Positions 36,121-45,800 of a stretch of 64,000 nt of DNA are shown piece after piece. The stretch is from Azonexus sp. (GTDB lineage: Bacteria > Pseudomonadota > Gammaproteobacteria > Burkholderiales > Rhodocyclaceae): positions 297,873 through 361,872 of the forward strand of contig NZ_JAVBXX010000006.1 of NCBI RefSeq assembly GCF_030824335.1, in the 5' to 3' direction. The position numbers and the translations under genes were made by a program. Numbering within the stretch: position 1 is the stretch's first letter; each line of letters starts with the position of its first letter. The notes beneath the pieces are model-generated. The model ran no database searches. It was not told where the DNA came from and saw nothing but the letters and a program-made list of their open reading frames with translations.

Positions 36121-39100
36121 ATGACCGATCTTTCCATTGCCAAAAAACTGTCCCCGTACAAGCCGAAGAACAAGGTGCGTTTCGTCACCGCAGCCTCGCT
36201 GTTCGATGGCCACGATGCCTCGATCAACATCATGCGGCGCATCCTGCAATCGACCGGCGCCGAAGTAATTCACCTCGGCCACAACCGCTCGGTGCAGGAA
36301 ATCGTCAATGCCGCGTTGCAGGAAGATGCGCAGGGCATTTGCATCACCTCTTACCAGGGTGGTCACGTCGAGTTCTTCAAGTACATGATCGATCTGCTGA
36401 AGGCCAATGGCGGCGAGAACATCAAGGTGTTTGGCGGCGGCGGTGGCGTCATCGTGCCGGCGGAAATCCGCGAACTGCACGACTATGGCGTGACCCGCAT
36501 CTATGCACCGGAAGACGGCGTGCATATGGGCCTGCAGGGCATGATTAACGAAGTCGTCGAGAAATCCGACTTCGATGTGGCCAGCGAAGGTGTACCGAGT
36601 GTCGAGCAGGTGCTGGCCGGCTTGAAGGCCGGTGACCGTCGCCTGCTGGCCCGCGTCATCACGTTGCTGGAAAATGGCGAAGCGCCGGGGCTCAAGGAGC
36701 CTTTGCTCAAGGCGGCAGCCGAATTGTCGGTGCCGGTCCTCGGCATTACCGGTACGGGTGGTGCCGGCAAGTCGTCCTTGACCGACGAACTGGTCCGCCG
36801 TTTCCGTCTGGACCAGAACGACAGCGTCAAGATCGGCCTGATTTCCATCGATCCGTCGCGCAAACGGACCGGCGGCGCGCTGCTCGGCGACCGCATCCGG
36901 ATGAATGCCATCGAACATCCAAACATCTTCATGCGTTCGCTGGCCACCCGCGATACCGGCAGCGAAATTTCCGTCGCCTTGCCGGAAGTCATCGCCGCCA
37001 GCAAGCTGGCCGGTTTCGATCTGGTCATCGTCGAAACCTCCGGTATCGGTCAGGGCAATGCCGCCATCGTGCCTTTCGTCGACCTGTCGCTGTACGTCAT
37101 GACGCCAGAGTTCGGTGCCGCATCACAGCTCGAGAAGATCGACATGCTCGACTTCGCCGATTTCGTCGCCATCAACAAGTTCGACCGTAAAGGTGCCGAG
37201 GACGCGCTGCGCGACGTGCGCAAGCAGTACCAGCGCAACCGCGAAGCTTTCAACCAGTCGACCGATGAGATGCCGGTGTTCGGCACGCAGGCCGCCCGCT
37301 TCAACGATGATGGCGTGACTGCGCTGTATCAGGCACTGGTCCCGGCGCTCTCGGAAAAGGGCCTGAAACTTGGCCAGGGCAAGCTGCCGCTGGTCACCGT
37401 CAAACAGTCGTCCAGCCAGCGCGCCATCGTGCCGGCCCAGCGCGTGCGCTACCTGGCCGAAATTGCCGACGCCGTCCGCGGTTACCACGCGCATACCGGC
37501 GAACAGGTGAAGATTGCCCGCGAACGTCAGTCGCTGCGCATCGCCAAGGGTATTTTTGCCGCCTGCGACAAGTCGACCGCAGATTTTGACGAAATGGCCG
37601 CGGCCAAGGACGCCCAGCAGGACCCGAAGGCGAAGAAGCTGCTCGACATGTGGCCGCAGACTGTCGAAGCCTATAGCGGCGACGAATACGTCGTGAAGAT
37701 CCGCGACAAGGAAATCCGCACCCAGCTGACCAGCCAGTCGCTGTCCGGCACGAAAATCCGCAAGGTGATCCTGCCGACCTTCACCGACGACGGCGAGATC
37801 CTGCGCTTCCTGATGCGCGAGAATGTTCCTGGCTCCTTCCCCTACACAGCAGGCGTCTTCGCCTTCAAGCGCGAGGGCGAAGACCCGACCCGGATGTTCG
37901 CCGGCGAAGGCGACGCTTTCCGCACCAACCGCCGCTTCAAGCGCGTTTCCGAAGGCATGCCGGCACACCGCCTGTCGACGGCTTTCGACTCGGTGACGCT
38001 GTACGGTTGCGACCCCGACGAGCGTCCGGACATCTACGGCAAGATCGGCAATTCCGGCGTCTCGATTGCTACACTCGACGACATGAAGGTGCTCTACGAC
38101 GGCTTCGATCTGGTCTGCCCGACCACTTCGGTGTCGATGACGATCAATGGCCCGGCGCCGATCATCCTGGCCTGCTTCTTCAATACCGCCATCGATCAGC
38201 AGATGGCCAAGTTCGAAAAGGACAACGGTCGCCAGCCGACCGAAGACGAAGCCGAGAAGATTCGCGAATGGGTGCTGAAGTCCGTGCGTGGCACGGTCCA
38301 GGCCGACATCCTGAAGGAAGACCAGGGCCAGAACACCTGTATTTTCAGCACCGAATTCGCGCTGAAGATGATGGGCGACATCCAGGAATTCTTTGTCCAT
38401 AACCAGGTGCAGAACTTCTATTCGGTGTCGATCTCCGGCTACCACATCGCCGAAGCCGGTGCCAACCCGATCAGTCAACTCGCCTTCACGCTGTCCAACG
38501 GCTTCACCTACGTGGAAAGCTACCTGGCGCGCGACATGCACATCGACGATTTCGCGCCGAATCTGTCCTTCTTCTTCTCCAACGGCATGGACCCGGAATA
38601 CTCGGTCATCGGCCGCGTCGCCCGCCGCATCTGGGCGGTGGCGATGAAGAACAAGTACGGCGCCAACGAGCGCAGCCAGAAGCTCAAGTACCACATCCAG
38701 ACCTCGGGCCGCTCGCTGCACGCGCAGGAAATGGACTTCAACGACATCCGCACCACGCTGCAAGCGCTGATCGCCATCTACGACAACTGCAACAGCCTGC
38801 ACACCAACGCCTACGACGAAGCGATCACCACGCCGACCGAGGAGTCCGTGCGCCGCGCCATGGCCATCCAACTGATCATCAACCGCGAGTGGGGCGTCGC
38901 CAAGAACGAGAACCCGAATCAGGGCGCCTTCGTCATCGACGAACTGACCGACCTCGTCGAAGAGGCCGTGCTCAAGGAATTCGAAGCCATCGCCTCGCGC
39001 GGCGGCGTGCTCGGCGCCATGGAAACCGGCTACCAGCGCGGCAAGATCCAGGAAGAGTCGATGTATTACGAGCACAAGAAGCACGACGGCTCGTACCCGA

Positions 39101-39384
39101 TCATCGGCGTCAATACCTTCCTGAATCCGAAGGGCATGGCGCAGCAGGAAATCGAACTGGCCCGTTCGAGCGAGGAAGAAAAGCAGGGGCAGATTCAGCG
39201 CCTGCGCGATTTTCAGGCTCGTAATGCGGACAAGGCGCCGGCCATGCTGGAGAAGCTCAAGCAGACGGTGATCGAAGACGGCAATGTCTTCGCCGTGCTG
39301 GTCGATGCGGTCAAGTACTGTTCGCTCGGCCAGATCAGCGGCGCATTGTACGAAGTTGGCGGTCAGTACCGCAGAAGCATGTAA
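36121..39384 (+). CDS. icmF: Fused isobutyryl-CoA mutase
   Basis: 1087 aa, the expected size for IcmF. It is a coenzyme B12-dependent carbon-skeleton mutase (isobutyryl-CoA to n-butyryl-CoA, possibly related branched acyl-CoAs). The B12-binding domain is at 17-150 with the axial His in DGHDASI (His31) and [13 protein letters not shown] MeaB-like G-protein chaperone domain follows (~200-500) with P-loop 211-219 (GTGGAGKSS). The mutase catalytic barrel fills the C-terminal half ([19 protein letters not shown]). ATG 36121 follows AAGGCAG and gives the family N-terminus; an upstream ATG at 36070 is less likely. Substrate specificity (isobutyryl- versus pivalyl- or isovaleryl-type) cannot be set without aligning the active-site pair. 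A terminator follows. Confidence 0.95.
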   Translation: MTDLSIAKKLSPYKPKNKVRFVTAASLFDGHDASINIMRRILQSTGAEVIHLGHNRSVQEIVNAALQEDAQGICITSYQGGHVEFFKYMIDLLKANGGENIKVFGGGGGVIVPAEIRELHDYGVTRIYAPEDGVHMGLQGMINEVVEKSDFDVASEGVPSVEQVLAGLKAGDRRLLARVITLLENGEAPGLKEPLLKAAAELSVPVLGITGTGGAGKSSLTDELVRRFRLDQNDSVKIGLISIDPSRKRTGGALLGDRIRMNAIEHPNIFMRSLATRDTGSEISVALPEVIAASKLAGFDLVIVETSGIGQGNAAIVPFVDLSLYVMTPEFGAASQLEKIDMLDFADFVAINKFDRKGAEDALRDVRKQYQRNREAFNQSTDEMPVFGTQAARFNDDGVTALYQALVPALSEKGLKLGQGKLPLVTVKQSSSQRAIVPAQRVRYLAEIADAVRGYHAHTGEQVKIARERQSLRIAKGIFAACDKSTADFDEMAAAKDAQQDPKAKKLLDMWPQTVEAYSGDEYVVKIRDKEIRTQLTSQSLSGTKIRKVILPTFTDDGEILRFLMRENVPGSFPYTAGVFAFKREGEDPTRMFAGEGDAFRTNRRFKRVSEGMPAHRLSTAFDSVTLYGCDPDERPDIYGKIGNSGVSIATLDDMKVLYDGFDLVCPTTSVSMTINGPAPIILACFFNTAIDQQMAKFEKDNGRQPTEDEAEKIREWVLKSVRGTVQADILKEDQGQNTCIFSTEFALKMMGDIQEFFVHNQVQNFYSVSISGYHIAEAGANPISQLAFTLSNGFTYVESYLARDMHIDDFAPNLSFFFSNGMDPEYSVIGRVARRIWAVAMKNKYGANERSQKLKYHIQTSGRSLHAQEMDFNDIRTTLQALIAIYDNCNSLHTNAYDEAITTPTEESVRRAMAIQLIINREWGVAKNENPNQGAFVIDELTDLVEEAVLKEFEAIASRGGVLGAMETGYQRGKIQEESMYYEHKKHDGSYPIIGVNTFLNPKGMAQQEIELARSSEEEKQGQIQRLRDFQARNADKAPAMLEKLKQTVIEDGNVFAVLVDAVKYCSLGQISGALYEVGGQYRRSM

Positions 39385-39446
39385 CGCAAGACCCGCAAGG
39401 GGAATGGCAAGCGCGCCTGAACCCGATGGGGCGGAGGAGCGACAAC

Positions 39447-39475
39447 GCGGCGAGGCTATGTACCTCGCCGCTTTT
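39447..39475 (+). terminator. Rho-independent terminator after icmF
   Basis: GCGGCGAGG at 39447-39455 pairs with CCTCGCCGC at 39463-39471 over a 7-base loop, followed by TTTT. Confidence 0.85.
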
Positions 39476-39555
39476 CCATTTTGGATGTGGCATTGGTTGC
39501 TCCAAATGCACATTTACCCTAGGCTTCGAAAAAAAACATATCACTCGGGGATTCC

Positions 39556-41643
39556 ATGCGTTCGTCACCTTGCCTTCTGGCTATCCTGATTGCCTGCTCG
39601 GCAGGCTATGCTTCTGCTGACCCCGTGCTGGAGGAAGAGGATCTGGCGTTGGCGTACGGCGACAAAGGATTTGTCCATATTGCCACTGGCAACAAACAAC
39701 TCCTGCGCCATGCCCCATCGACCGCCTCCGTCATTACCGCTGAAGAAATCGCGGCAATGGGGGCAACCGATCTGGATGAGGTCATGGAAACGATTCCAGG
39801 TGTTCATGTCAGCCGCTCACCGAACACTTATCCCCCTATTTATATATTCCGCGGCATCTTCTCGACCTATAACCCACAGGTGTTGATGCTGGTCAATGGC
39901 AAGCCGGTCACCGAAATATTCACCGGCAACCGCGGGAATCTCTGGGGGGGACTGCCGCTGGAAAACATTTCCCGTATCGAAGTGATCCGTGGTCCCGGTT
40001 CTGCACTTTACGGCGCGGATGCCTATGCTGGCACTGTCAATCTGGTCACCAAGACAGCGGCCGAACTCGCCGGTACGCAATTTGGTGTCCGTGCGGGTTC
40101 CTTCGATACCTGGACAAGCTGGGTGCAGAGTGGTGGCAACGTCGGTCCTGTCGATGTTGCTGCCTATGTCCAGATAGGTGCGACCAACGGACAGAGTCGA
40201 ATCATCCGCCAGGATTACCAATCCTCGGTGCTTGACCGGGCCTTTGGCACGAATGCTTCCCTTGCTCCGGGATCGGTCAATCTTGGTCGTGAGTCACTGG
40301 ATGCCGGGCTCGATCTTGGTTACGACAAATGGCGAGTGCGCCTGGGTGTCAAGAATCGCTTGAACATGGAAACCGGGGCTGGTGTTTCGCATGCACTGGA
40401 CCCATATGGCACCAATGAGAGTCGCCGGCTGACGGCTGAGCTTTCCTGGCATGACCCCCGTTTCGCCAAGGACTGGAGCTTGTCGTTCGATACCCGTTTC
40501 CTGCATCTTTCCGAAGAAACCAGTCTGACCATCTATCCTCCTGGGACCAGACTGGCGACAGGAATATTTCCCAATGGGATGATCGGTACGCCATCCCGCT
40601 GGGAAAAGCAGTATGGAATTTCCAGTACTGCGCAATACACTGGATTCAAAAATCACATTCTGCGCATGGGGGCCGGCCACGACATCCTCGATCTCTACAA
40701 AACCCGGGAGGCGAAAAACTTCACTTTCGTCGGGCTGGTGCCCAGCCCCTTGCCCTCGGTTGTCGATGTGTCCGACAGTAGTCCGTATGTCTTCCCCCAC
40801 AAGCGCCGCCTGAACTACGTCTACCTTCAGGATGAATGGACTTTTGCCCAAGACTGGGCCCTGACTGCCGGGGTTCGTTACGACCACTATTCCGATTTCG
40901 GTGCCACCACCAATCCACGTCTGGCCCTGGTCTGGAATGCCCGGCACGACCTGACGGCCAAGTTGATGTACGGCACTGCTTTCCGGGCGCCTTCGATCAG
41001 CGAATCTGCCTCAATCAACAACCCGGTTGCTGTAGGCAACCCCAGTCTCCAGGCCGAGACGATCGAAACACTGGAAGCCGGCATTTCATGGCAGCCTCGC
41101 CAGGATACCCAGGTTAACCTGAGCTTGTTCACCCACCGGTTGACCGACATCATCCGCTTGACCACCAACCCGGTGGCTGCCACCGGGAAAACCTACCAGA
41201 ATACCGGTGAACAAACCGGCAATGGTGGGGAGCTTGAACTCATCTGGGAGGCAACTAAAACACTGCGTCTTTCCGGCAACTATGCCTACCAGAAGAATAT
41301 CGACCAGGCGACCAAACAGGATGCCGGCTACGCGCCGCACCACATGCTCTATGCCCGGGCTGACTGGCGCTTTACCCCAGGTTGGCAGCTTCATGGACAA
41401 GTTAACTACATCGCCGACCGCAAACGTGCCTGGGGTGACAATCGTCCGAATATTCCCGACTACACCACCGTAGACCTGACCCTGCGTACCCAGCAGACCA
41501 AAAAAGGTTGGGATTTTGCCGCATCGGTACGCAATGTTTTCGATGCTGACGTGCGCGAACCCAGCCAAAGCGGCTCCGGTATCATTTACGACTTGCCGAT
41601 GCCCGGTCGAACCTTCTGGCTTCAGGGGCGTTACAGCCTATAA
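39556..41643 (+). CDS. TonB-dependent outer-membrane receptor
   Basis: 695 aa. A signal peptide (cleavage near AGYASA-DP) is followed by a short N-terminal segment and the plug domain: TASVITAEEIAAMGATDLDEVM, LVNGKPV and the IEVIRGPGSALYGADAYAGTVNLVT block. The 22-strand barrel region follows, with typical YAYQKNI, VDLTLRTQ and NVFD strands, and ends in LQGRYSL. Hydrophobic residues at the end fit outer-membrane insertion. I see no Fur box or B12 riboswitch upstream, so iron or cobalamin as ligand is not indicated. The next gene, a periplasmic binding protein, starts 7 bases later and a giant sensor kinase follows, suggesting a sensory or ligand-relay role. Confidence 0.93.
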   Translation: MRSSPCLLAILIACSAGYASADPVLEEEDLALAYGDKGFVHIATGNKQLLRHAPSTASVITAEEIAAMGATDLDEVMETIPGVHVSRSPNTYPPIYIFRGIFSTYNPQVLMLVNGKPVTEIFTGNRGNLWGGLPLENISRIEVIRGPGSALYGADAYAGTVNLVTKTAAELAGTQFGVRAGSFDTWTSWVQSGGNVGPVDVAAYVQIGATNGQSRIIRQDYQSSVLDRAFGTNASLAPGSVNLGRESLDAGLDLGYDKWRVRLGVKNRLNMETGAGVSHALDPYGTNESRRLTAELSWHDPRFAKDWSLSFDTRFLHLSEETSLTIYPPGTRLATGIFPNGMIGTPSRWEKQYGISSTAQYTGFKNHILRMGAGHDILDLYKTREAKNFTFVGLVPSPLPSVVDVSDSSPYVFPHKRRLNYVYLQDEWTFAQDWALTAGVRYDHYSDFGATTNPRLALVWNARHDLTAKLMYGTAFRAPSISESASINNPVAVGNPSLQAETIETLEAGISWQPRQDTQVNLSLFTHRLTDIIRLTTNPVAATGKTYQNTGEQTGNGGELELIWEATKTLRLSGNYAYQKNIDQATKQDAGYAPHHMLYARADWRFTPGWQLHGQVNYIADRKRAWGDNRPNIPDYTTVDLTLRTQQTKKGWDFAASVRNVFDADVREPSQSGSGIIYDLPMPGRTFWLQGRYSL

Positions 41644-41650
41644 TGCTTCT

Positions 41651-42799
41651 ATGACACCGCGTTTCAAGCATTTCCTGTTGGCGCTGCTTCTGGCTCTGGG
41701 CATGGTTCGGGCCGAAGCCGATGTGACGCGTATTGCCGTCATCTTTGCCGAAGCGGATGACACTAGCCCGAGTGGTTTTGCCGGTCTGCTCGGCGGTATC
41801 GAAGCAACGCCCGGTGTCGAAGTCATCCGGCTCAGCCTGAAAGACCTAGCCGAGCCCCGCGTCAGTCAGTTGTTGTTGGCGGCGGCTCAGCGTGGTACTC
41901 CCGTCCGGTTGGCGGCCGCTGGCGGTGCGTCGATTGGCCCGATTGCCGTGCTTTACCCGGATATCGGTGAACCGTACCGCAGTGTTTTCTCGAAAATCAT
42001 CGAAGGTATCGAGGAAAACGCTCAGGCCAAGGTTACCAGCTATGCAGTCGGTAAAAATTTCAATGCCGAGGCTATTTCCGGCGAATTGAAGCGTCAGGAT
42101 ATCCGTGTCGTCATCGCCCTCGGCCGCAATGGCCTGAAGGCTGCCAGTACCCTCGACAAGGAAATCGGTGTCATTGCCGGCGGCGTGGTTTCCGTCCCTG
42201 AGGCCGATGCTCGTGGCGGTGCCATTCTCAGCCTGGCCCCGGACCCGGCCCTGCTGTTTTCCCGCCTCAAGGTGCTATCGCCGAAAACCCAGCGGGTCTT
42301 TGTCGTCTTCGAACCCCGTCAGAACGCTTGGCTGATCAAGTTGGCCAGAGAAGCGGCTCGTCACGAGGGGATCGAACTGATCGCCCAGGAAGCCGCTGAC
42401 CTGAAAAGTGCACTGGGCATCTACCAGAACATCTTTGCCAATGCGGATGCCCGGCGCGATGCACTCTGGCTGCCGCAGGACAGCGCCACCGTCGACGAAT
42501 CCCTGGTCCTGCCGCTGGTGTTGCAGGAGTCGTGGAGCAAGAGTCTTCCCGTCTTTTCCAGCAACGTTTCGCACGTCAAGCGTGGCGCGCTCTTTGCGCT
42601 CTACCCCAATAATATGGAGTTGGGCCGCAATCTTGCTGCCACGGCGCTCGGTCTGGCTGTCGGCAATCCCGCCGTGCGCGGGCTGCTGCCGTTGCGCGAC
42701 GTGTTGACCGCCTTCAACACCCGCACGGCCAGCCATCTCGGTCTGGCACTATCGCCGGCTCAGCAACAGGGTTTCGACCTGCTGTTCCCGGAGCGCTAG
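41651..42799 (+). CDS. Periplasmic substrate-binding protein (ABC_sub_bind type)
   Basis: 382 aa from ATG 41651; longer in-frame starts would run into the receptor gene. A signal peptide (FLLALLLALGMVRAEA) precedes a two-lobe periplasmic-binding fold with segments IAVLYPDIGEPYRSVF, VVIALGRNGLKAAS and LPVFSSNVSHVKRGALFALYP. This pattern fits the ABC substrate-binding family PF04392 (assigned from memory). No permease or ATPase gene is adjacent. The gene is wedged between the TonB receptor and a hybrid kinase whose ATG lies 6 bases after its stop, so its job may be to present a ligand to the kinase and not to a transporter. Confidence 0.85.
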   Translation: MTPRFKHFLLALLLALGMVRAEADVTRIAVIFAEADDTSPSGFAGLLGGIEATPGVEVIRLSLKDLAEPRVSQLLLAAAQRGTPVRLAAAGGASIGPIAVLYPDIGEPYRSVFSKIIEGIEENAQAKVTSYAVGKNFNAEAISGELKRQDIRVVIALGRNGLKAASTLDKEIGVIAGGVVSVPEADARGGAILSLAPDPALLFSRLKVLSPKTQRVFVVFEPRQNAWLIKLAREAARHEGIELIAQEAADLKSALGIYQNIFANADARRDALWLPQDSATVDESLVLPLVLQESWSKSLPVFSSNVSHVKRGALFALYPNNMELGRNLAATALGLAVGNPAVRGLLPLRDVLTAFNTRTASHLGLALSPAQQQGFDLLFPER

Positions 42800-42805
42800 C
42801 GCGAC

Positions 42806-45800
42806 ATGAGCCGGTTGCCCGACTTGCGACAACGGTTCAGGGAAACCACTTTCCGCCGTCAACTGGCCATCCTGTTCTCGGTGGGGGTACTGTGCATGTC
42901 GCTCCTTGCCGCACTGGCCACCTCCTGGCAGGGTAGCCGCCAGTTGCACACCAGCAAACTCAACGACGGTTTGCGCATTACCCGCAACCTCGCAGCCCAG
43001 AGTCGTCTGGCCTTGGCATTCGGTTCCGGCGAAAATGTCGCAGAAGCCTTGGCTGCCACGTCGGCTGTCCCCGATGTGACCCGGGTTGAAATCCGCTATA
43101 CCAACGGCCGGGTGCTGCTCGAAAAGGGAAATCCGTCGATTGACACGGTTGACCGCAGTAATTTGCGCCAAGTGCGCGAGGCTTACCTCGACAGCGAAAC
43201 CAGTGCCGGCTGGCGCTTCGTTGCACCGGTCTGGTCAGTTGCCGGTCCGGATTCGCAGTTCGAAACGACGGAGCCTCAGGACATCCTGCTCGGCTTCGTC
43301 GTCATTGAGCAGAGCAAAGCTACGTTAAAGGCACTGGTGCAGGAGGTTTTCCTCGTTAACTTTGCCGCCGGCATTGCCTTCGCCGCTTTCTTCGGTTTTG
43401 GCCTGCGCCTGCTTGCCCGGCGTCTGACCCAGCCACTGGCCAGGCTGTCGGCCACCATGGCTCGCGCGGAGAAAGGCGAAAATGGTTTGCGCGCCGAACT
43501 CTCCGGTCCGCGCGACCTGGTCGACATGGCCCATGCCTTCAATAGCATGATGGAGGCGCTGGAACTGCGTGAGCAGGAATTGCGCACGGCGCGCGATAGC
43601 GCCCTGCGCTTTGCCAAGTTGAAAGCGGATTTTGCGGCTACGGTCAGTCACGAAATCCGCACGCCGCTCAATGGCGTCATCGGTACGCTGGACATGCTCA
43701 AGGCCAGCAAATTGAAACGTGAGCAGCAGGAGTTGCTCGGCCTGGCCTGGGATTCTTCGCAATACCTGCTCGAACTGATCAATAACATCCTCGACTTCTC
43801 GCGCCTGGAGGCCGGGCGCATGGAGGTCGATGCCGGTGATTTCTCCCTGCAGTCATTGGTCGACGGCGTGATGAATATGTTTCTGGCGCAGGCTGTCGGC
43901 AAAAAACTGTTGCTGAGCGCCGACATCGCCCCGGACGTGCCGAAGGTCCTGAACGGCGATCCGGCACGTATCCGGCAAGTGCTGATCAATCTGCTTGGCA
44001 ATGCGCTCAAGTTTACCGAGCGCGGCTCGGTCAGCCTGAGTGTTGCGTGTATTGATGGTGGGCGCCAGTTGTGTTTCGGTGTGCGCGATACCGGCATCGG
44101 TATCGCCCCGGAACAGCAGTCGGTCATTTTCGACTCTTTCACCCAGGCTGACACCTCGACCACCCGCCGTTACGGTGGCAGTGGCCTGGGCCTGTCCATC
44201 TGCAAGCAGATCGTCCGTTTGCTCGGCGGTGAAATCGGCGTCGATGGTACGCCGGGTGTGGGTAGCCATTTCTGGTTCACCACACCTTGTACGCCAGGTA
44301 ACAGCTTGCCGGCAGTTCGTCCGGCCAGCGAGCATGCGATCAGCCGGAGCGGCCGCATTCTGATTGCCGAAGACAACACGACCAACCAGTTGGTCGCCGC
44401 CGGTATGTTGCGTTTGCTCGGCTGCACTAGTGGCATTGCCCGGAATGGTGTCGAAGCGGTAAGCCTGTGGCGCGACGGTGATTGGGATCTGATCCTGATG
44501 GATTGCTCGATGCCGGAAATGGACGGTTTTCAGGCCACCGCCACGATTCGCAGCCTGGAGGCCGGTTCCGGTCGCCATACGCCGATCATTGCGATGACCG
44601 CCAATACCTTGCCGGCCGATGTTGAGAGCTGCAAAAGTGCCGGTATGGACGCGCATCTGGCCAAACCGCTGACGCTGGAAAATCTGTCGACCAGCCTTGA
44701 GCAATGGCTCAACTGGCAGCCGCCCACCCCGCAGCCCAGCGAAGCGCCTGATGACACTTTCGGCAAGCAGCCGCTTGATAGTGGCATCATCAGCCGCCTG
44801 CGGGAAATTCTCGGCGCCTCGGTCAGCGAAGCCATCCGCCCCTTCCTCGAAGACATGCCGCGCTATCTGCACGAACTGGACAGTGCCATTGCCAACAACG
44901 ATGCTGGCACGCTGCGTCAGGTTGCCCATGTGATCAAGGGCGCGGCCAGCAACCTGGGGGCCGTTGCGGTAGCTGGCGTGGCACGCGAACTGGAACTTCA
45001 TGCCGAGGCCGGAGCGCTCGGCGAAGCCAACGAGTTGCTGCTGCACCTGCGTACCGAATTCGCCATCATTGAGCCAGCCCTGTTTGGCGAGCTGGACGAA
45101 CCTGCCCCCAGTTTGCCGCCCTTGCGCGACGATGCACCGGTCGTGCTGGTCGTCGACGATGACCGCAGCACCCGCTCGGCGTTGCGCCATGCGCTCTACC
45201 GCAGTGGTTTCCGGGTCGAGGAGGCGGGGGATGGGTGCGAAGTGGTCGACTGGCTGGAAAACAACGTCGCCGACGCCATCCTGATGGATGCGCTGATGCC
45301 GATCATGGATGGCTTCGACGCTTGCGCCGAGCTCAAGCGTCATCCGCGCTGGAAGGATATCCCCATCCTGATGATCACCGCGCTCGAAGACCGCCAGTCC
45401 ATTGAGCGTGCCTTCGAAGTCGGGGCCAGTGACTTCATCCCCAAGCCGATCCACCTGTCGGTGGTCAATCAGCGGGTGCGCCGGGTTATCGATGCGACCC
45501 GAGCCGAACGCCATGTCCGCCAATTGGCCTACAACGATACCTTGACCGGTTTGCCCAATCGCCTGCTCTTCATGGAATTCCTCAATCGCGCGATTGAGCG
45601 CGCCAATGCCCGTAACGGCACGCTGGCCGTGCTCTTCCTCGACCTTGACCGTTTCAAGTTCATCAACGATACCCTCGGCCATGAAGCCGGCGACCAGTTG
45701 CTGGCTGCCATGGCCCAACGCATCAAGGGCTGCGTGCGCACCGACGACTGTGTCGCCCGCCTGGGTGGCGACGAATTCACCGTGCTGCTTGACGAACTGC

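Noticed and set aside
37123..39513. Long minus-strand open frame (about 796 codons) opposite icmF
   Set aside because: It is antisense to a clear IcmF, with Arg/His/Val/Gly-biased low-complexity translation and no domain; a by-product of GC-rich third positions.
39385..39555. Fur box or cobalamin riboswitch before the TonB receptor
   Set aside because: No GATAATGATAATCATTATC-like sequence and no B12-box-like element is seen; only a weak TTGCTC-N17-TAGGCT promoter-like match.
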